Shown here: positions 28,612-37,890 of the stretch, one piece after another
How positions within the stretch are numbered: the first letter of the stretch is position 1
Layout: each line of letters begins with the position of its first letter
Assembly (NCBI GenBank): GCA_965204165.1
Contig: OZ241969.1
Coordinates: 1 to 64,000 of the forward strand
DNA length: 64,000 nt
Source: VYFG01 sp965204165
GTDB taxonomy: Bacteria > Pseudomonadota > Gammaproteobacteria > Arenicellales > Poriferihabitantaceae
Direction of reading: 5' to 3'
Translations under genes and position numbers: made by a program
Notes under the pieces: generated by a model
What the model was told of the DNA's origin: nothing
Seen by the model: only the letters and a program-made list of their open reading frames with translations
Database searches by the model: none

Positions 28612-30102
28612 TCAGCCCGCCCTTTGCAGCAGGAATTCCACCAGGAGCGGAACCGGCCTGCCGGTGGAGCCCTTCTCGCCGCCGGATTTCCAGGCGGTGC
28701 CGGCGATGTCCAGGTGGGCCCAGGAATAGTCGCTGGCGAACTCCTTGAGGAAGCAGGCCGCCGTCACCGCCCCGGCGCCCTTGCCGCCGATGTTGGCGAG
28801 GTCGGCGAAATTGCTCTTGAGCTGCCTGGTGTAGTCGTCCCACACCGGCAGCCGCCAGACGCGGTCGCCGCTCGACTCGCCGGCGGCGAGGAGTTCGCCC
28901 GCCAGCTTGTCGTCATTGCTGAAAAGGCCCGACGCATGGCTGCCGAGGGCTATGATGCAGGCGCCGGTGAGGGTGGCGATGTCCACCACCGCCGCGGGCT
29001 TGTAGCGCGCGATGTAGGTCAGCGCGTCGCACAGGATGAGGCGTCCCTCGGCGTCGGTGTTGAGGATCTCGATGGTTTTGCCCGCCATGCTGGTGACGAT
29101 GTCCCCGGGCTTGTTGGCGGCGCCGTCCGGCAGGTTCTCGCTGCTCGGGACCACGCCGACGACATTGAGCGGCAGTTCCATTTCCGCCGCCGCATGCAGG
29201 GTGCCGAACACGCTGGCGCCACCGCACATGTCGAATTTCATCTCGTCCATGGCGCCCGCGGGCTTGATGGAGATGCCGCCGGCGTCAAATGTGAGGCCCT
29301 TGCCCACCAGCACCACCGGGGCGTCGCCGCGCTTGCCGCCGCTGTATTCCATGATGATCAGCCTGGCGGGCTCCCGGCTGCCCCGGGAGACCGACAGCAG
29401 CGAGCCCATCTTGAGCTTCTGCATGTCCGCCTCGTTCAGCACCCGGGTCTTCACGGGAAGGGATTTCTGCATCGCCCGCGCCCGCCTGGCCAGGTAGGAC
29501 GGTGTGCAGATGTTGCCGGGAAGGTTGCCGAGTTCCCGGGCCAGGGTCACCCCGTGCGCGGTGGCCGCGCCCTCGCGCACGCCCCGTCTCGCGGCATTGA
29601 GTTCCGCCCTGTCCACCACGATGGCGGCGGACTTGAGCGCCGGCGCCTTCTTCTTTCCGCTCAGGGTTTCCGTGTACCGGTAGAGCACCGCGTCCATCGC
29701 CTCCACCACGTGGCGCGCCATGCGCCGGGTGTCCATCCGGCCGTGCCGGCGGTCCATGAGCGCGATGTCCAGGGAGCGTACATTGGCCGCCCTGGCGGCG
29801 CCGGCCGCGGCCTCGGCGGCCTGGCGGAGTTCCCTGGCGCCGGTCTCGGCGGCCTTGCCCATGCCGACGAGCAGCACCCTTTCCGCGCGGATGCCGGCGG
29901 GATCGTGGACCATCAGGGTGCTGCCGGGCTCGCCGCTGATGTCCCCCCTGGCTACCAGGGTACGGAGCCTCTTGTTGGCCCTGGCGTCCAGCAGGGCCGC
30001 ATTGTTGCCGAGCGTGACCTTTTTTCCGTCGGTGTATACCGCCACCACCAAGAGGCGGGAAGCGAGGGTGTCGATCTTGTTGCTCTTGGCCGAGTAATCC
30101 AC
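28612..30102 (-). CDS. pepA: leucyl aminopeptidase (M17)
   Basis: A 496-residue hexameric di-metal aminopeptidase that removes N-terminal residues from peptides; in E. coli PepA also acts as a DNA-binding accessory factor in Xer recombination at plasmid and ColE1 sites. Metal and catalytic motifs are present: GKGLTFDAGGISIKP, the family signature NTDAEGRLILCDAL and VDIATLTGACIIALG. It is first in the pepA-holC-valS operon. The Xer link is of passing interest given the dif-like sites 5 kb away, but nothing in the sequence connects them. Confidence 0.96.
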   Translation of the reverse strand: MDYSAKSNKIDTLASRLLVVAVYTDGKKVTLGNNAALLDARANKRLRTLVARGDISGEPGSTLMVHDPAGIRAERVLLVGMGKAAETGARELRQAAEAAAGAARAANVRSLDIALMDRRHGRMDTRRMARHVVEAMDAVLYRYTETLSGKKKAPALKSAAIVVDRAELNAARRGVREGAATAHGVTLARELGNLPGNICTPSYLARRARAMQKSLPVKTRVLNEADMQKLKMGSLLSVSRGSREPARLIIMEYSGGKRGDAPVVLVGKGLTFDAGGISIKPAGAMDEMKFDMCGGASVFGTLHAAAEMELPLNVVGVVPSSENLPDGAANKPGDIVTSMAGKTIEILNTDAEGRLILCDALTYIARYKPAAVVDIATLTGACIIALGSHASGLFSNDDKLAGELLAAGESSGDRVWRLPVWDDYTRQLKSNFADLANIGGKGAGAVTAACFLKEFASDYSWAHLDIAGTAWKSGGEKGSTGRPVPLLVEFLLQRAG

Positions 30103-30568
30103 GTTGTCTCCTTTGTATACAGACAGATGCCGGTTTCTTCAAACTGCCGGATTATAACTGTGGTTGGTAACCGGGGCGACCCGGAAGATTTCCCGGAAGA
30201 TTTCCCCGGAAAATTTTCCCTGCAGGCACCTCCGCGGGCGCATTCCGGGGAACCGGTCTTCGGGCAGTGGATGGGGTCGGCATTCCCGTCCGGGTTGCCG
30301 CCGTGCGGCCGTATCGGCCCATTTCCGGAATCCGGCCAATACCCTTGTCAGGGCCGTGACAACTGCTGAATCACAGCGGAAAAAATAAGTGGATACGGTA
30401 CCGGCCGCAGTGTATCCTACGGCGGCAACGAAAACGGTCCCGCACGGGAACGCGGGGCCGGCCCGACTTTTGCCAGACCCCATCACCGACCCCCCGGAAC
30501 CAACGGCCCCGGAGCGTTGTCACACGCCCTGGGACCGTAATCGAGACTTGAAACTGAGAACAGGGTTT
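30103..30568. other. divergent intergenic region pepA / Slam-like gene
   Basis: 466 bases without a gene. It holds a perfect inverted repeat TTGTCA-GGGCCG-TGACAA at 30345-30362 that could be an operator, and a short run of near-direct repeats of CCGGAAGATTTCC at 30179-30215. Promoters for both genes must lie here but none is clear. Confidence 0.4.
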
Positions 30569-31945
30569 ATGACGACATTCGGCCAACTTCTCCGCCTGCT
30601 GGCGGCCACCGCCTTCCTGCTGCTCGCCGTCCCTTCATGGGCCCAGGACGACACGGAGCCGGCCGCCCCGGGCCAGACCGCCGCCGACATCGAGGCCCGG
30701 GCAAAGGCCCTGATGGCCGAGGGCCGGCATGTCGACGCCCTGTCCCTCCTCGGCCCCCTGGTGGAGGTCCGCCCGATCATCATGGACGTGTACTTCCTGG
30801 TGGGCCTCGCCTCGATCGGAGCCGCCGGAGCCCCCGACGCGTCGGCGGAGAACCGGGAGGCGTTCCTCGATATCGCCGTGCGGACCTTCCGGTCGATGCT
30901 GGTGCGGAACCCCGGTCTCGTCCGCGTGCGCCTGGAACTGGCGCGGGCCTACTTCCTCCAGGGGGAGGACGCCGAGGCGAAGGAGCACTTCGAACGGGTG
31001 CTGGCGGGGGAGAACCCGGAGGCGGTGGTGGCCAACGTCAGCCGGTACCTGGCGGAGATCCGCAAGCGCAAGCGCTGGTCCTCGTACTTCGGCTTCGCCC
31101 TGGCGCCGGACAGCAACATCGGCGCGGCGTCGGACGACCGGACCATCAACATCTTCGGGCTGCCCTTCGAGCGGGACCAGCAGCAGCTGACGAGTTCCGG
31201 GATCGGCCTGTCGGTCTGGGGTGGGGGGGAATACCAGTATCCGCTGAGGGACCGGGTCCGGTTGCGGGTGGGCGGTGACATCTCGCGGCAGGAATACTCC
31301 GGCAGCGAGTTCGACCGGATGACCCTGTCGGCCCATGTGGGCCCGCGCTGGCTCATCGGCAACAGGGCGCGGGCGAGCGTGCTGGCCATTGCGCGGCACC
31401 ACCGGCGGATCAACGAGCCCTATGCGGACGACCTTGGTTTCAACACCGAGGTGCACCGGCGGTTCACGCTGCGGACGACGGGGACGCTGCGGACGTCGTG
31501 GGTGGAGCGCCGGCACGACGGCGGCGGGTCCCTGGACGGACCGAGGACGAGTCTGTCGCTGAGCCTCGACCGGGTGCTGACGCCGACGCTGCAGGGCAAC
31601 CTGACGCTGGGGTGGGCGGGTGAGCGGACGGACCGGGTGGACCGGCGCAACACGTCCCGTTGGTTGCAGCTGGGGATGACGAAGGCGTTTGCGGGGGGCT
31701 TGACGGTGAGCGGGGGGACGACGTTCCGATGGACGGACTACGAGGGCAACTGGTTTCCGTTCACGGACGGGTCGCCCCGGGAGGATATTCTTCGGAGCTA
31801 CCGGGTGAGCGGACACCACCGTGCGATCTCGTGGCGTGGATTCAGTCCGAAGGTGTCGCTGGTGTTCGAGGAGCGCAGCAGCAACGCCCAGTTGCACGAC
31901 TACAAGCGCACGTTCGGTGAACTGACCCTGGTCCGGGTGTTCTAG
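30569..31945 (+). CDS. Slam-like outer-membrane protein (TPR + DUF560 barrel)
   Basis: A 458-residue paralogue in architecture of the Slam at 17.3 kb. Signal peptide (LLRLLAATAFLLLAVPSWAQ), TPR-like helices at about 30-165 (AKALMAEGRHVDALSLL, then LARAYFLQGEDAEAKEHFERVLAGE), then a DUF560-type barrel beginning FGFALAPDSNIGAASDDRTI and ending LTLVRVF. Slam barrels export specific surface lipoproteins. No TbpB-like partner is adjacent; the next gene on the same strand, 250 bases on, encodes a lipoprotein with a subtilisin domain, which could be its cargo or a surface-release protease (inference). ATG 30569 is chosen for the signal peptide. Confidence 0.82.
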   Translation: MTTFGQLLRLLAATAFLLLAVPSWAQDDTEPAAPGQTAADIEARAKALMAEGRHVDALSLLGPLVEVRPIIMDVYFLVGLASIGAAGAPDASAENREAFLDIAVRTFRSMLVRNPGLVRVRLELARAYFLQGEDAEAKEHFERVLAGENPEAVVANVSRYLAEIRKRKRWSSYFGFALAPDSNIGAASDDRTINIFGLPFERDQQQLTSSGIGLSVWGGGEYQYPLRDRVRLRVGGDISRQEYSGSEFDRMTLSAHVGPRWLIGNRARASVLAIARHHRRINEPYADDLGFNTEVHRRFTLRTTGTLRTSWVERRHDGGGSLDGPRTSLSLSLDRVLTPTLQGNLTLGWAGERTDRVDRRNTSRWLQLGMTKAFAGGLTVSGGTTFRWTDYEGNWFPFTDGSPREDILRSYRVSGHHRAISWRGFSPKVSLVFEERSSNAQLHDYKRTFGELTLVRVF

Positions 31946-32195
31946 GGAACCGGGTACGGCAGGCAGGATTCGCCGGTTACGGGCCCAGGGATGCCATCCG
32001 GGACAGGCTTTCATGCCGGCCAAAAGACGAGGGCACCATCGCGGTACCGGTGATTTCGGGGCGGATCTGCCGGATGCGGCCCGACCGGCAGTGATTCGCC
32101 GCATGCGGTGTCGGGCACAATCCTTTGCATGCTGCCCGTGGATCAAGTACCGTTGCATCGTCGCCCACTGCCTGGCCCGCCGCCCGATCCAAAAA

Positions 32196-34538
32196 ATGAA
32201 GATCTCCCCGCGCCCGGCCTCCGGTCCCTCGTTTCACGCGGGCGCGCTGCTTCTCGCTTCCTTCACCCTCCTGGCGGGGTGCGGCGGCGGTGGTGGCGGT
32301 GGCGGGGCCGTCAAAAAGACGTGTGTCGACACGGCCCTGGGTTGCCTGGAGAAGGAAGCGTACAACGCCGCGGTCCTGGACGCCGCCGAAGAGATACGGA
32401 CGGCCCCGGGCTTCGAGAACCGATGGGGGCTGGCGGAAATCAGGCTGGCCGAAGCCTGGGGGCATCTGCGGACGGTCCGGGGTTCCGAACAGCCCGGTCT
32501 GGGCATCACCGTGGGCGTGCTCGATACCGGCATTGACCTTGATCATCCAACGTTTCAGGAAGGGGCTGCGGCCGGCCTGGTGACCGAGGAGTTCCTTTCC
32601 GGCGCCACGGACGAGACCGGTCGGGAGAGCTTCTCCCACGGCACCGGCGTTGCCAGCATCATCGCGGGCAGGGAGAACCCGGACAGCAGATTCCAGTTTA
32701 CCGGCATCGTGCCCCACGCCGCGCTGAGAATGATTGCCATCCCTCTCGAAGATTCGCCTCCCCCGAATTTTGCCATCAGGTCTATCTCCCTCTCCAGTCT
32801 GACCCAGGATGACGAGTCGGAAGCGGATCTCTTCCGGAGGGTCCTTTCCCATGACCTGGACGTCCTGAACCTGAGTTTCGGGGTGATTGGTCCGATCGAG
32901 AACTATCAGGACGAGGCGGAAATCCGGGCCGCGCTGGGCAGGACGATCGGGGTACTGGCCCAATCCGGCCGGCAGGACAAGACGATTCTCGTATGGGCGG
33001 CCGGGAACAGCCATGGGCTGCTCTGCCGCCCGGGCACCGGCAGCTGTGTCGGTGCCAGTGAAAGAGACCATCTCGGACGCCCGGCGGGCCTGCTTGACGC
33101 CAGTTCCCCCACCCTGTTCTCGGGAGCGATGGCAAGAATCGAGGAACTCCAGGGTCACTCCGTGACCGCCGTGGCGACCGGGGAGGACGGCGAGATCGCC
33201 CCCTTTTCCAACCGCTGCGGAATTGCCGCCGACTGGTGCATCGCCGCCCCGGGATTCCATGTGTGGGTCGCCTATTTCGGACCATACCAGGGTCGGGTAA
33301 TCCAGGGCTATGCACGCCGGTCAGGAACGTCGCTTTCGGCCCCGATGGTCTCCGGCGGACTCGCGCTGATGAAACACTTCTTTCGTGACCAGCTCTCGAG
33401 CGAGGACCTGGTGGAGAGGCTTTTCGAGACCGCCGACAGCACCGGCATCTATGCCGACCGCTCCATCTACGGGCATGGCCTGATGGACCTCGATGCGGCG
33501 CTGTCGCCGTACGGAGAACCGACCGTCGTCCCGGGAACCGGCATTGGAGTGGCCGGGATTCCCCTGCGGGAGTCCAGCCTCCGGCCCGGCACGGCGTTCG
33601 GCGACGGCCCCGCAAGGGCGTTTTCCAGTCAGGAAATCGCGGCCTTCGACACGCTGGGGGCGCCGTTCTGGTACGACCTCGGCCGCCTGGTGGTGCCATC
33701 GGACCGGTCGCTGCTCGATACCCAGCTGCGCGACTTCATGACGCCGCACCCGCCAGACCGACAGGAAGATGGCGCCGGATGGCGCGGCAACACGGCGCTG
33801 GCCGGTTTGCAGTTCGACATGCGGCGGACACCGGCAAGGGCGGGCAGCGGCCATGCCTTGCTTCCTGACGATGCCGTCACCTTCACGGCCCGCCGGCTGC
33901 GGGGCATCGCAACCACCGCCTTCACGACCGAAGGCGTCGGGGAGAACCCGCGGCCGGTATCCGGCGCGTCCATCGCCTGGCGCCCCGCGAGCTCGCCCCT
34001 CGGCCTGCGGGCCGGCTGGCTCAACGAACGCGGCAGCATGCTTTCCAGCACCGGACAGGGGGCATTCGGCAACCTTGCCGCCGACTCGGTCTTCGTCGGT
34101 TTCGATCTCAGTGCCGAAACGGGGGGCTGGCGACTGGGCGGAGGTCCCGAATTCGGGATGGTCCGGCCGAGCCTGCACCAAGGGATCATCACCGGACTTG
34201 AGCCCCTCGCGACCAGCGCCTTCGCATTCCATGCCTCCCGGCCAGTCGCCGGTGCCGGGACGCTGCGGGTTTCCCTCGCCCAGCCGCTCAGGGTGGAGGC
34301 AGGCGATGCCGTCCTGTCCATCCCGACGGGCCGCACCCGGGACGGCGGTATCCTGCGGCGGCAGCTCACCGCCGACCTGGCGCCCACGGGAAGGCAGATC
34401 GACCTGTCGGTGCGTTGGGAACGGCCGCTCGGCGCCGGCTCCCTCCGGCTCGGAACCATCGCGACCCGCCATGCCGGTCACGACGAAAAGGCCCGGCCGA
34501 GACTCTCCCTTCTCGCCGGCTGGCGCGCCTCGTTCTGA
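32196..34538 (+). CDS. S8 (subtilisin-like) serine peptidase lipoprotein with C-terminal autotransporter-like region
   Basis: A 780-residue predicted surface protease. A lipoprotein signal ends in LLAGC (Cys29) and is followed by a poly-Gly linker. The subtilase catalytic triad is D110 (GVLDTGIDLDHP), H148 (SHGTGVASIIAG) and S379 (SGTSLSAPMVSGG), with the oxyanion Asn at 271 (AAGNSHG). After FDTLGAPFWYDLGRLV near residue 490, about 280 residues are rich in alternating strands and end in an aromatic residue (GWRASF), as in S8 autotransporters. A lipidated, Gly-tethered subtilase autotransporter resembles NalP of Neisseria in layout; NalP releases surface lipoproteins, including Slam cargo. That parallel is an inference from architecture and neighbourhood. 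Confidence 0.85.
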   Translation: MKISPRPASGPSFHAGALLLASFTLLAGCGGGGGGGGAVKKTCVDTALGCLEKEAYNAAVLDAAEEIRTAPGFENRWGLAEIRLAEAWGHLRTVRGSEQPGLGITVGVLDTGIDLDHPTFQEGAAAGLVTEEFLSGATDETGRESFSHGTGVASIIAGRENPDSRFQFTGIVPHAALRMIAIPLEDSPPPNFAIRSISLSSLTQDDESEADLFRRVLSHDLDVLNLSFGVIGPIENYQDEAEIRAALGRTIGVLAQSGRQDKTILVWAAGNSHGLLCRPGTGSCVGASERDHLGRPAGLLDASSPTLFSGAMARIEELQGHSVTAVATGEDGEIAPFSNRCGIAADWCIAAPGFHVWVAYFGPYQGRVIQGYARRSGTSLSAPMVSGGLALMKHFFRDQLSSEDLVERLFETADSTGIYADRSIYGHGLMDLDAALSPYGEPTVVPGTGIGVAGIPLRESSLRPGTAFGDGPARAFSSQEIAAFDTLGAPFWYDLGRLVVPSDRSLLDTQLRDFMTPHPPDRQEDGAGWRGNTALAGLQFDMRRTPARAGSGHALLPDDAVTFTARRLRGIATTAFTTEGVGENPRPVSGASIAWRPASSPLGLRAGWLNERGSMLSSTGQGAFGNLAADSVFVGFDLSAETGGWRLGGGPEFGMVRPSLHQGIITGLEPLATSAFAFHASRPVAGAGTLRVSLAQPLRVEAGDAVLSIPTGRTRDGGILRRQLTADLAPTGRQIDLSVRWERPLGAGSLRLGTIATRHAGHDEKARPRLSLLAGWRASF

Positions 34539-34615
34539 CCGGTTTTTCCCAAGTGCCCGCGTGAGCGGTTGCCGGGGAGCTTGCCCGATCCCCGGACCCG
34601 GCCTGGCGGCGGGGC

Positions 34616-35674
34616 CTACCCGATTCGCCGCATCATGACCATTGCGAGAAGCAGAAACCCGGCAACGGGAACCGTGGCACCGAGGAAGGGGGAGATGCCG
34701 TTTGCCAGAACGACATAGCCGAATCCCTGGTTGACCGCGTAGAAGCCGAGGCCCAGCATGATGCCGATGAACAGGCTGCGGCCGACGCCGCCGGAACGGA
34801 TGTTGACGAAGACGAAGGGAATGGCCAGCAGCACCATCAGGGCGGTGGACAGCGGCAGCATCAGCTTGCCCCAGTAGGCAAGCTCGAAGGGTTCCGTCTG
34901 CTGCTGGTTGGCGGCCAGGTGCCGGATGTAGTGCCTGACCTGCCAGAAGGAGAGCTGTTCCGGGCGGACCAGGAACACGGAAAGCACCCGGGGCGTGACC
35001 CTGGTCTGCCACCGGTCGCTTTCCGCGGACGTGGCTTCAACATGGCCTTCGGGGCCGATGCGGGTCTGCCGGACGTCGCTGATGCGCCAGTGATCGTCCA
35101 CATACACCCCCTCCCCTGCGGCGACCATGGAGCGAAGGCGCCTTTCGTCGTCGAAGGTGAAGATCCTGATCCCAAGGAGCGTCAGATCCGGCAGCACCTC
35201 GCCGATATTCACGAAGGCCTGCGCATCGCGTATCCACAGCCCGAAGTCCCTTTTCTGCTGGATATCCTGCTGCAGCGCCCCGGCGCGGACGCGCTGGGCC
35301 TGGCGTTCGGTGACGGGCGTGACGAACTCCCCGATCAGCATTGCGGCGATCACGAACAGGGCGCCCATTCTGAGCGCCGCCATGGTGATGCCGGCGATGG
35401 ACACGCCGGTGGCCCGCATCACGACGAGCTCGGAATCAACGGCAAGTACGGACAGGCCGACCGTGGTGCCGAGCAGGGCCGCCATGGGAAAGAGTTCGTA
35501 CACCATCCGCGGGACGGACAGCAGCACGAGCAGGGAGACCTGGGAGAAGCTGTAGTCGTCGTTGCCGATCTCCTCGATGAACTCGATCACGGCGAACAGA
35601 ACCAGCAGCACCGCCATGGACACCATCGTGTGCCGGAGGATGGTGCGGCCGACATGGCGGTTGAGGATCTTCAT
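34616..35674 (-). CDS. lptG: LPS export ABC transporter permease LptG
   Basis: A 352-residue permease of the LptB2FG transporter that extracts LPS from the inner membrane and feeds the Lpt bridge. N-terminal helices (RTILRHTMVSMAVLLVLFAVIEF), a periplasmic beta-jellyroll domain of about 140 residues, and C-terminal helices (LFIGIMLGLGFYAVNQGFGYVVLANG) match the family. Its start overlaps the lptF stop (ATGA-like, 4 bases), showing translational coupling. Confidence 0.94.
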   Translation of the reverse strand: MKILNRHVGRTILRHTMVSMAVLLVLFAVIEFIEEIGNDDYSFSQVSLLVLLSVPRMVYELFPMAALLGTTVGLSVLAVDSELVVMRATGVSIAGITMAALRMGALFVIAAMLIGEFVTPVTERQAQRVRAGALQQDIQQKRDFGLWIRDAQAFVNIGEVLPDLTLLGIRIFTFDDERRLRSMVAAGEGVYVDDHWRISDVRQTRIGPEGHVEATSAESDRWQTRVTPRVLSVFLVRPEQLSFWQVRHYIRHLAANQQQTEPFELAYWGKLMLPLSTALMVLLAIPFVFVNIRSGGVGRSLFIGIMLGLGFYAVNQGFGYVVLANGISPFLGATVPVAGFLLLAMVMMRRIG

Positions 35675-36771
35675 GCCTTCGGCCCCTGGTTCGCCGGCCA
35701 GGGCAGGAGGGGCTGGTTCCGGTTCCGCCGGTGAAACAGGTAGAGCGCGAGCGCCAGGAACCCGGCATGAATGGCCCAGAGGGTCGAATAGGGACCAGCC
35801 GCCCCCCGGTTGACCAGCGCCGCGGCAAAGCCCAGGCTATTGAAGTAGCCGAAATAGACCAGCAGCGCCATCAACATGCCGGGGAAGCGGGTCCCGCGAC
35901 TGTGGATGGAGGAAAACGCCAGTGCGAACAGCATCAGAACCGGCAGCATCGCCACCTTGGATAGGCGCCAGTGGAACTGGCCCGCGGTCGCGGCATCGTC
36001 GTCGGCGAGAAGATCCCGGGTTGCCCGCGCCTTGGGCGGCAGTGCGGGATCGGCACCGGGTTTTCGATCGAGACGCAGACCGTAGCTTTCAAAATCCAGT
36101 ACCCCGTATTCCGCCGCACCGATGGCGCCCCGGTACTGGGTGCCTTCCTTGAGAACGAGGAAATCGCTGCCGGCGGCCTCGTCGAACGACCGTTCGCCCA
36201 CTCCGGCCACCACGACGCTTTCCTCCTCGCCGTTGCCGTTGTAGACGAAGACATCATGAAAGGTGTCGGTGGCCCTGTCGTAGCGCTCGACGAAGATCAC
36301 CCCCCTGCCGCTCCGGGTCTCGGTGAACACTCCCGGCAGCAGGCCGGCGACGTCAGTGCGGTTCCGGTATTCACGTTCCTTCCTGTGAGAGATCTCCACG
36401 GACATCGGGGACAGGTAGAGCGAGAGCAGCGCAACGACGGATCCCACCCCCAGGAACAGCATGAACGTCGGACGGATGAACCTGCCCATGCTGATGCCGC
36501 AGGCACTGATCACCGTGAGTTCGTTGTCCCGGACCCATCGTCCCAGCACCATGAGCATGGCGATGTAGACGACCAGGGGGACCATGATGTCCAGGTAGGT
36601 GATCGTCTTCAGCAGCACCAGCAGGGTCACGCCGCCGATCGGTATGTCGCCTTCCGCCGCCTGGCGAAGAAAATACACGGCCCGGGTTGCCAGGAAAATC
36701 GAGAGAATGATGACAATGACCGCGCCGGCGGTCTGCAGCACCTCCCGGATGAAGGCCCGATGGATGATCAT
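35671..36771 (-). CDS. lptF: LPS export ABC transporter permease LptF
   Basis: A 366-residue partner of LptG. The N-terminus (IIHRAFIREVLQTAGAVIVI) carries the coupling helix region for LptB; a periplasmic jellyroll (about 130-255) and C-terminal helices follow, closing with FHRRNRNQPLLPW. The lptF-lptG pair next to pepA-holC-valS is the conserved gammaproteobacterial arrangement, here split by the Slam-like and subtilase genes. Confidence 0.94.
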   Translation of the reverse strand: MIIHRAFIREVLQTAGAVIVIILSIFLATRAVYFLRQAAEGDIPIGGVTLLVLLKTITYLDIMVPLVVYIAMLMVLGRWVRDNELTVISACGISMGRFIRPTFMLFLGVGSVVALLSLYLSPMSVEISHRKEREYRNRTDVAGLLPGVFTETRSGRGVIFVERYDRATDTFHDVFVYNGNGEEESVVVAGVGERSFDEAAGSDFLVLKEGTQYRGAIGAAEYGVLDFESYGLRLDRKPGADPALPPKARATRDLLADDDAATAGQFHWRLSKVAMLPVLMLFALAFSSIHSRGTRFPGMLMALLVYFGYFNSLGFAAALVNRGAAGPYSTLWAIHAGFLALALYLFHRRNRNQPLLPWPANQGPKA

Positions 36772-37121
36772 GGGTGAATTCTATCGCGAATGCCCCGCAA
36801 CCGAACTTCCTCCCGGCAAGGAGGGCCGGGGAACGGAATTTACCGGCCCCCGGGCCGGCATCCCGCAATCACGATCAGGTCAGGTTCCGGAAAACCGGAC
36901 GCCGCACCAATGCCCGGCTGTCAACCGGAATTCGGCAGCGGACGACTCGAGGCGGCGCGTTTCCATCGCCCCGGGCGGCAGGACGAAGCCGGCAAACCGC
37001 CGGCTCATCCTTTCTGCTGTATCAGCGCAGATCGAAAGGCCCGCGACGGGCCTGCAGGGGCCGAGGGGATGCAACGGACCCCCGAGCGCGGCCCGGAACA
37101 GTCAGGGCCCCGCCGGGTCGT
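36772..37121. other. intergenic region upstream of lptF
   Basis: 350 bases with no gene that I can support. It must contain the lptFG promoter and the 3' end of the His-rich protein transcript. No clear hairpin or promoter stands out. Confidence 0.4.
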
Positions 37122-37565
37122 TCAATGCACCCGGTTCCAGCCCCGACGGTCATGGGACGGGCGGCTGCCGTCCCTGCGGCGATCGGCCCGCCAATGCCTT
37201 GTCCGGTGTGGTGGCCGGTGACGATAGCCATGGCGATGCTTCTTCCAGTGACGATGCTTGTTCCAGTGACGATGGCCTTTCCAGTGGCGATGACCCCATC
37301 CGTGATGGCGGGGCGCATAACGATATCGCCAGGATGGGTGATAGGGGTCCGGCCGGTAATAGGTAACCCTCCGGTCATGCCATCCATCGATCTCCCCGAC
37401 GATGATCCCGATGGTCAATGCCGCAAGGGCGCCGGCAAGCAGTCCCTCGGCGACGTCATTGGAATGCCGCCTGTGGTCGGCCGAGGCGCTCCCGGATGCG
37501 ACCAGGAGGCCCGATATCAGAAGCGGGGTGACAAGGCGGCGAATCATGGTCGGCTTTCGGTTCAT
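37122..37565 (-). CDS. secreted His/Arg/Trp-rich small protein
   Basis: A 147-residue protein with a signal peptide (MIRRLVTPLLISGLLVASGS, cleavage near ASA-D) and a short hydrophobic stretch (LLAGALAALTIGIIVGE), then a C-terminal 70 residues dominated by HRHW/HRHG repeats (GHRHWKGHRHWNKHRHWKK). The start at 37565 is set by GGAGGATC. The His repeats suggest metal binding, but I do not recognise a characterised family and give no function. The repeat is also visible as DNA, an about 20-bp tandem with CCAGTG at 37225-37290. Confidence 0.65.
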   Translation of the reverse strand: MNRKPTMIRRLVTPLLISGLLVASGSASADHRRHSNDVAEGLLAGALAALTIGIIVGEIDGWHDRRVTYYRPDPYHPSWRYRYAPRHHGWGHRHWKGHRHWNKHRHWKKHRHGYRHRPPHRTRHWRADRRRDGSRPSHDRRGWNRVH

Positions 37566-37890
37566 GATGATCCTCCAGGGCCATAGGGTTCGGAGCGCCA
37601 TTGTCAGCCACCCGGCCTGAACGGGGGCTTAATCGTCCCTGCCGCCGACCCGCCCGGATTTTTCGCAACCCATGGCCCGGATTCCGGTCCGGTCCGCCGC
37701 GCCGGATCCGGCCGGCCGTCATTGAATTCGGTGCAACCGGTGCGCAAGCTCTTTTCCAGCGAGAGTGTCCACCCACGGCCATTGCCGGGGCAGCGCGGAT
37801 GCATTCCATGACTGCCGCCAGGGTGAATTCACGGATTGACGGGGCAACTCCGGCGAAAACTCCGTCCGGGGATGCCCGGCGGCAGGCATC
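37566..37890. other. intergenic region between the His-rich gene and the integrase
   Basis: 325 bases. No gene or RNA is visible. It marks the junction between core sequence and the conjugative-element remnant. No tRNA 3' end or direct repeat that could be an attachment site was found by eye. Confidence 0.4.

Noticed and set aside
37225..37290. Tandem CCAGTG-type repeat as a non-coding satellite
   Set aside because: It is the coding sequence of the HRHW repeats in the secreted protein on the minus strand.
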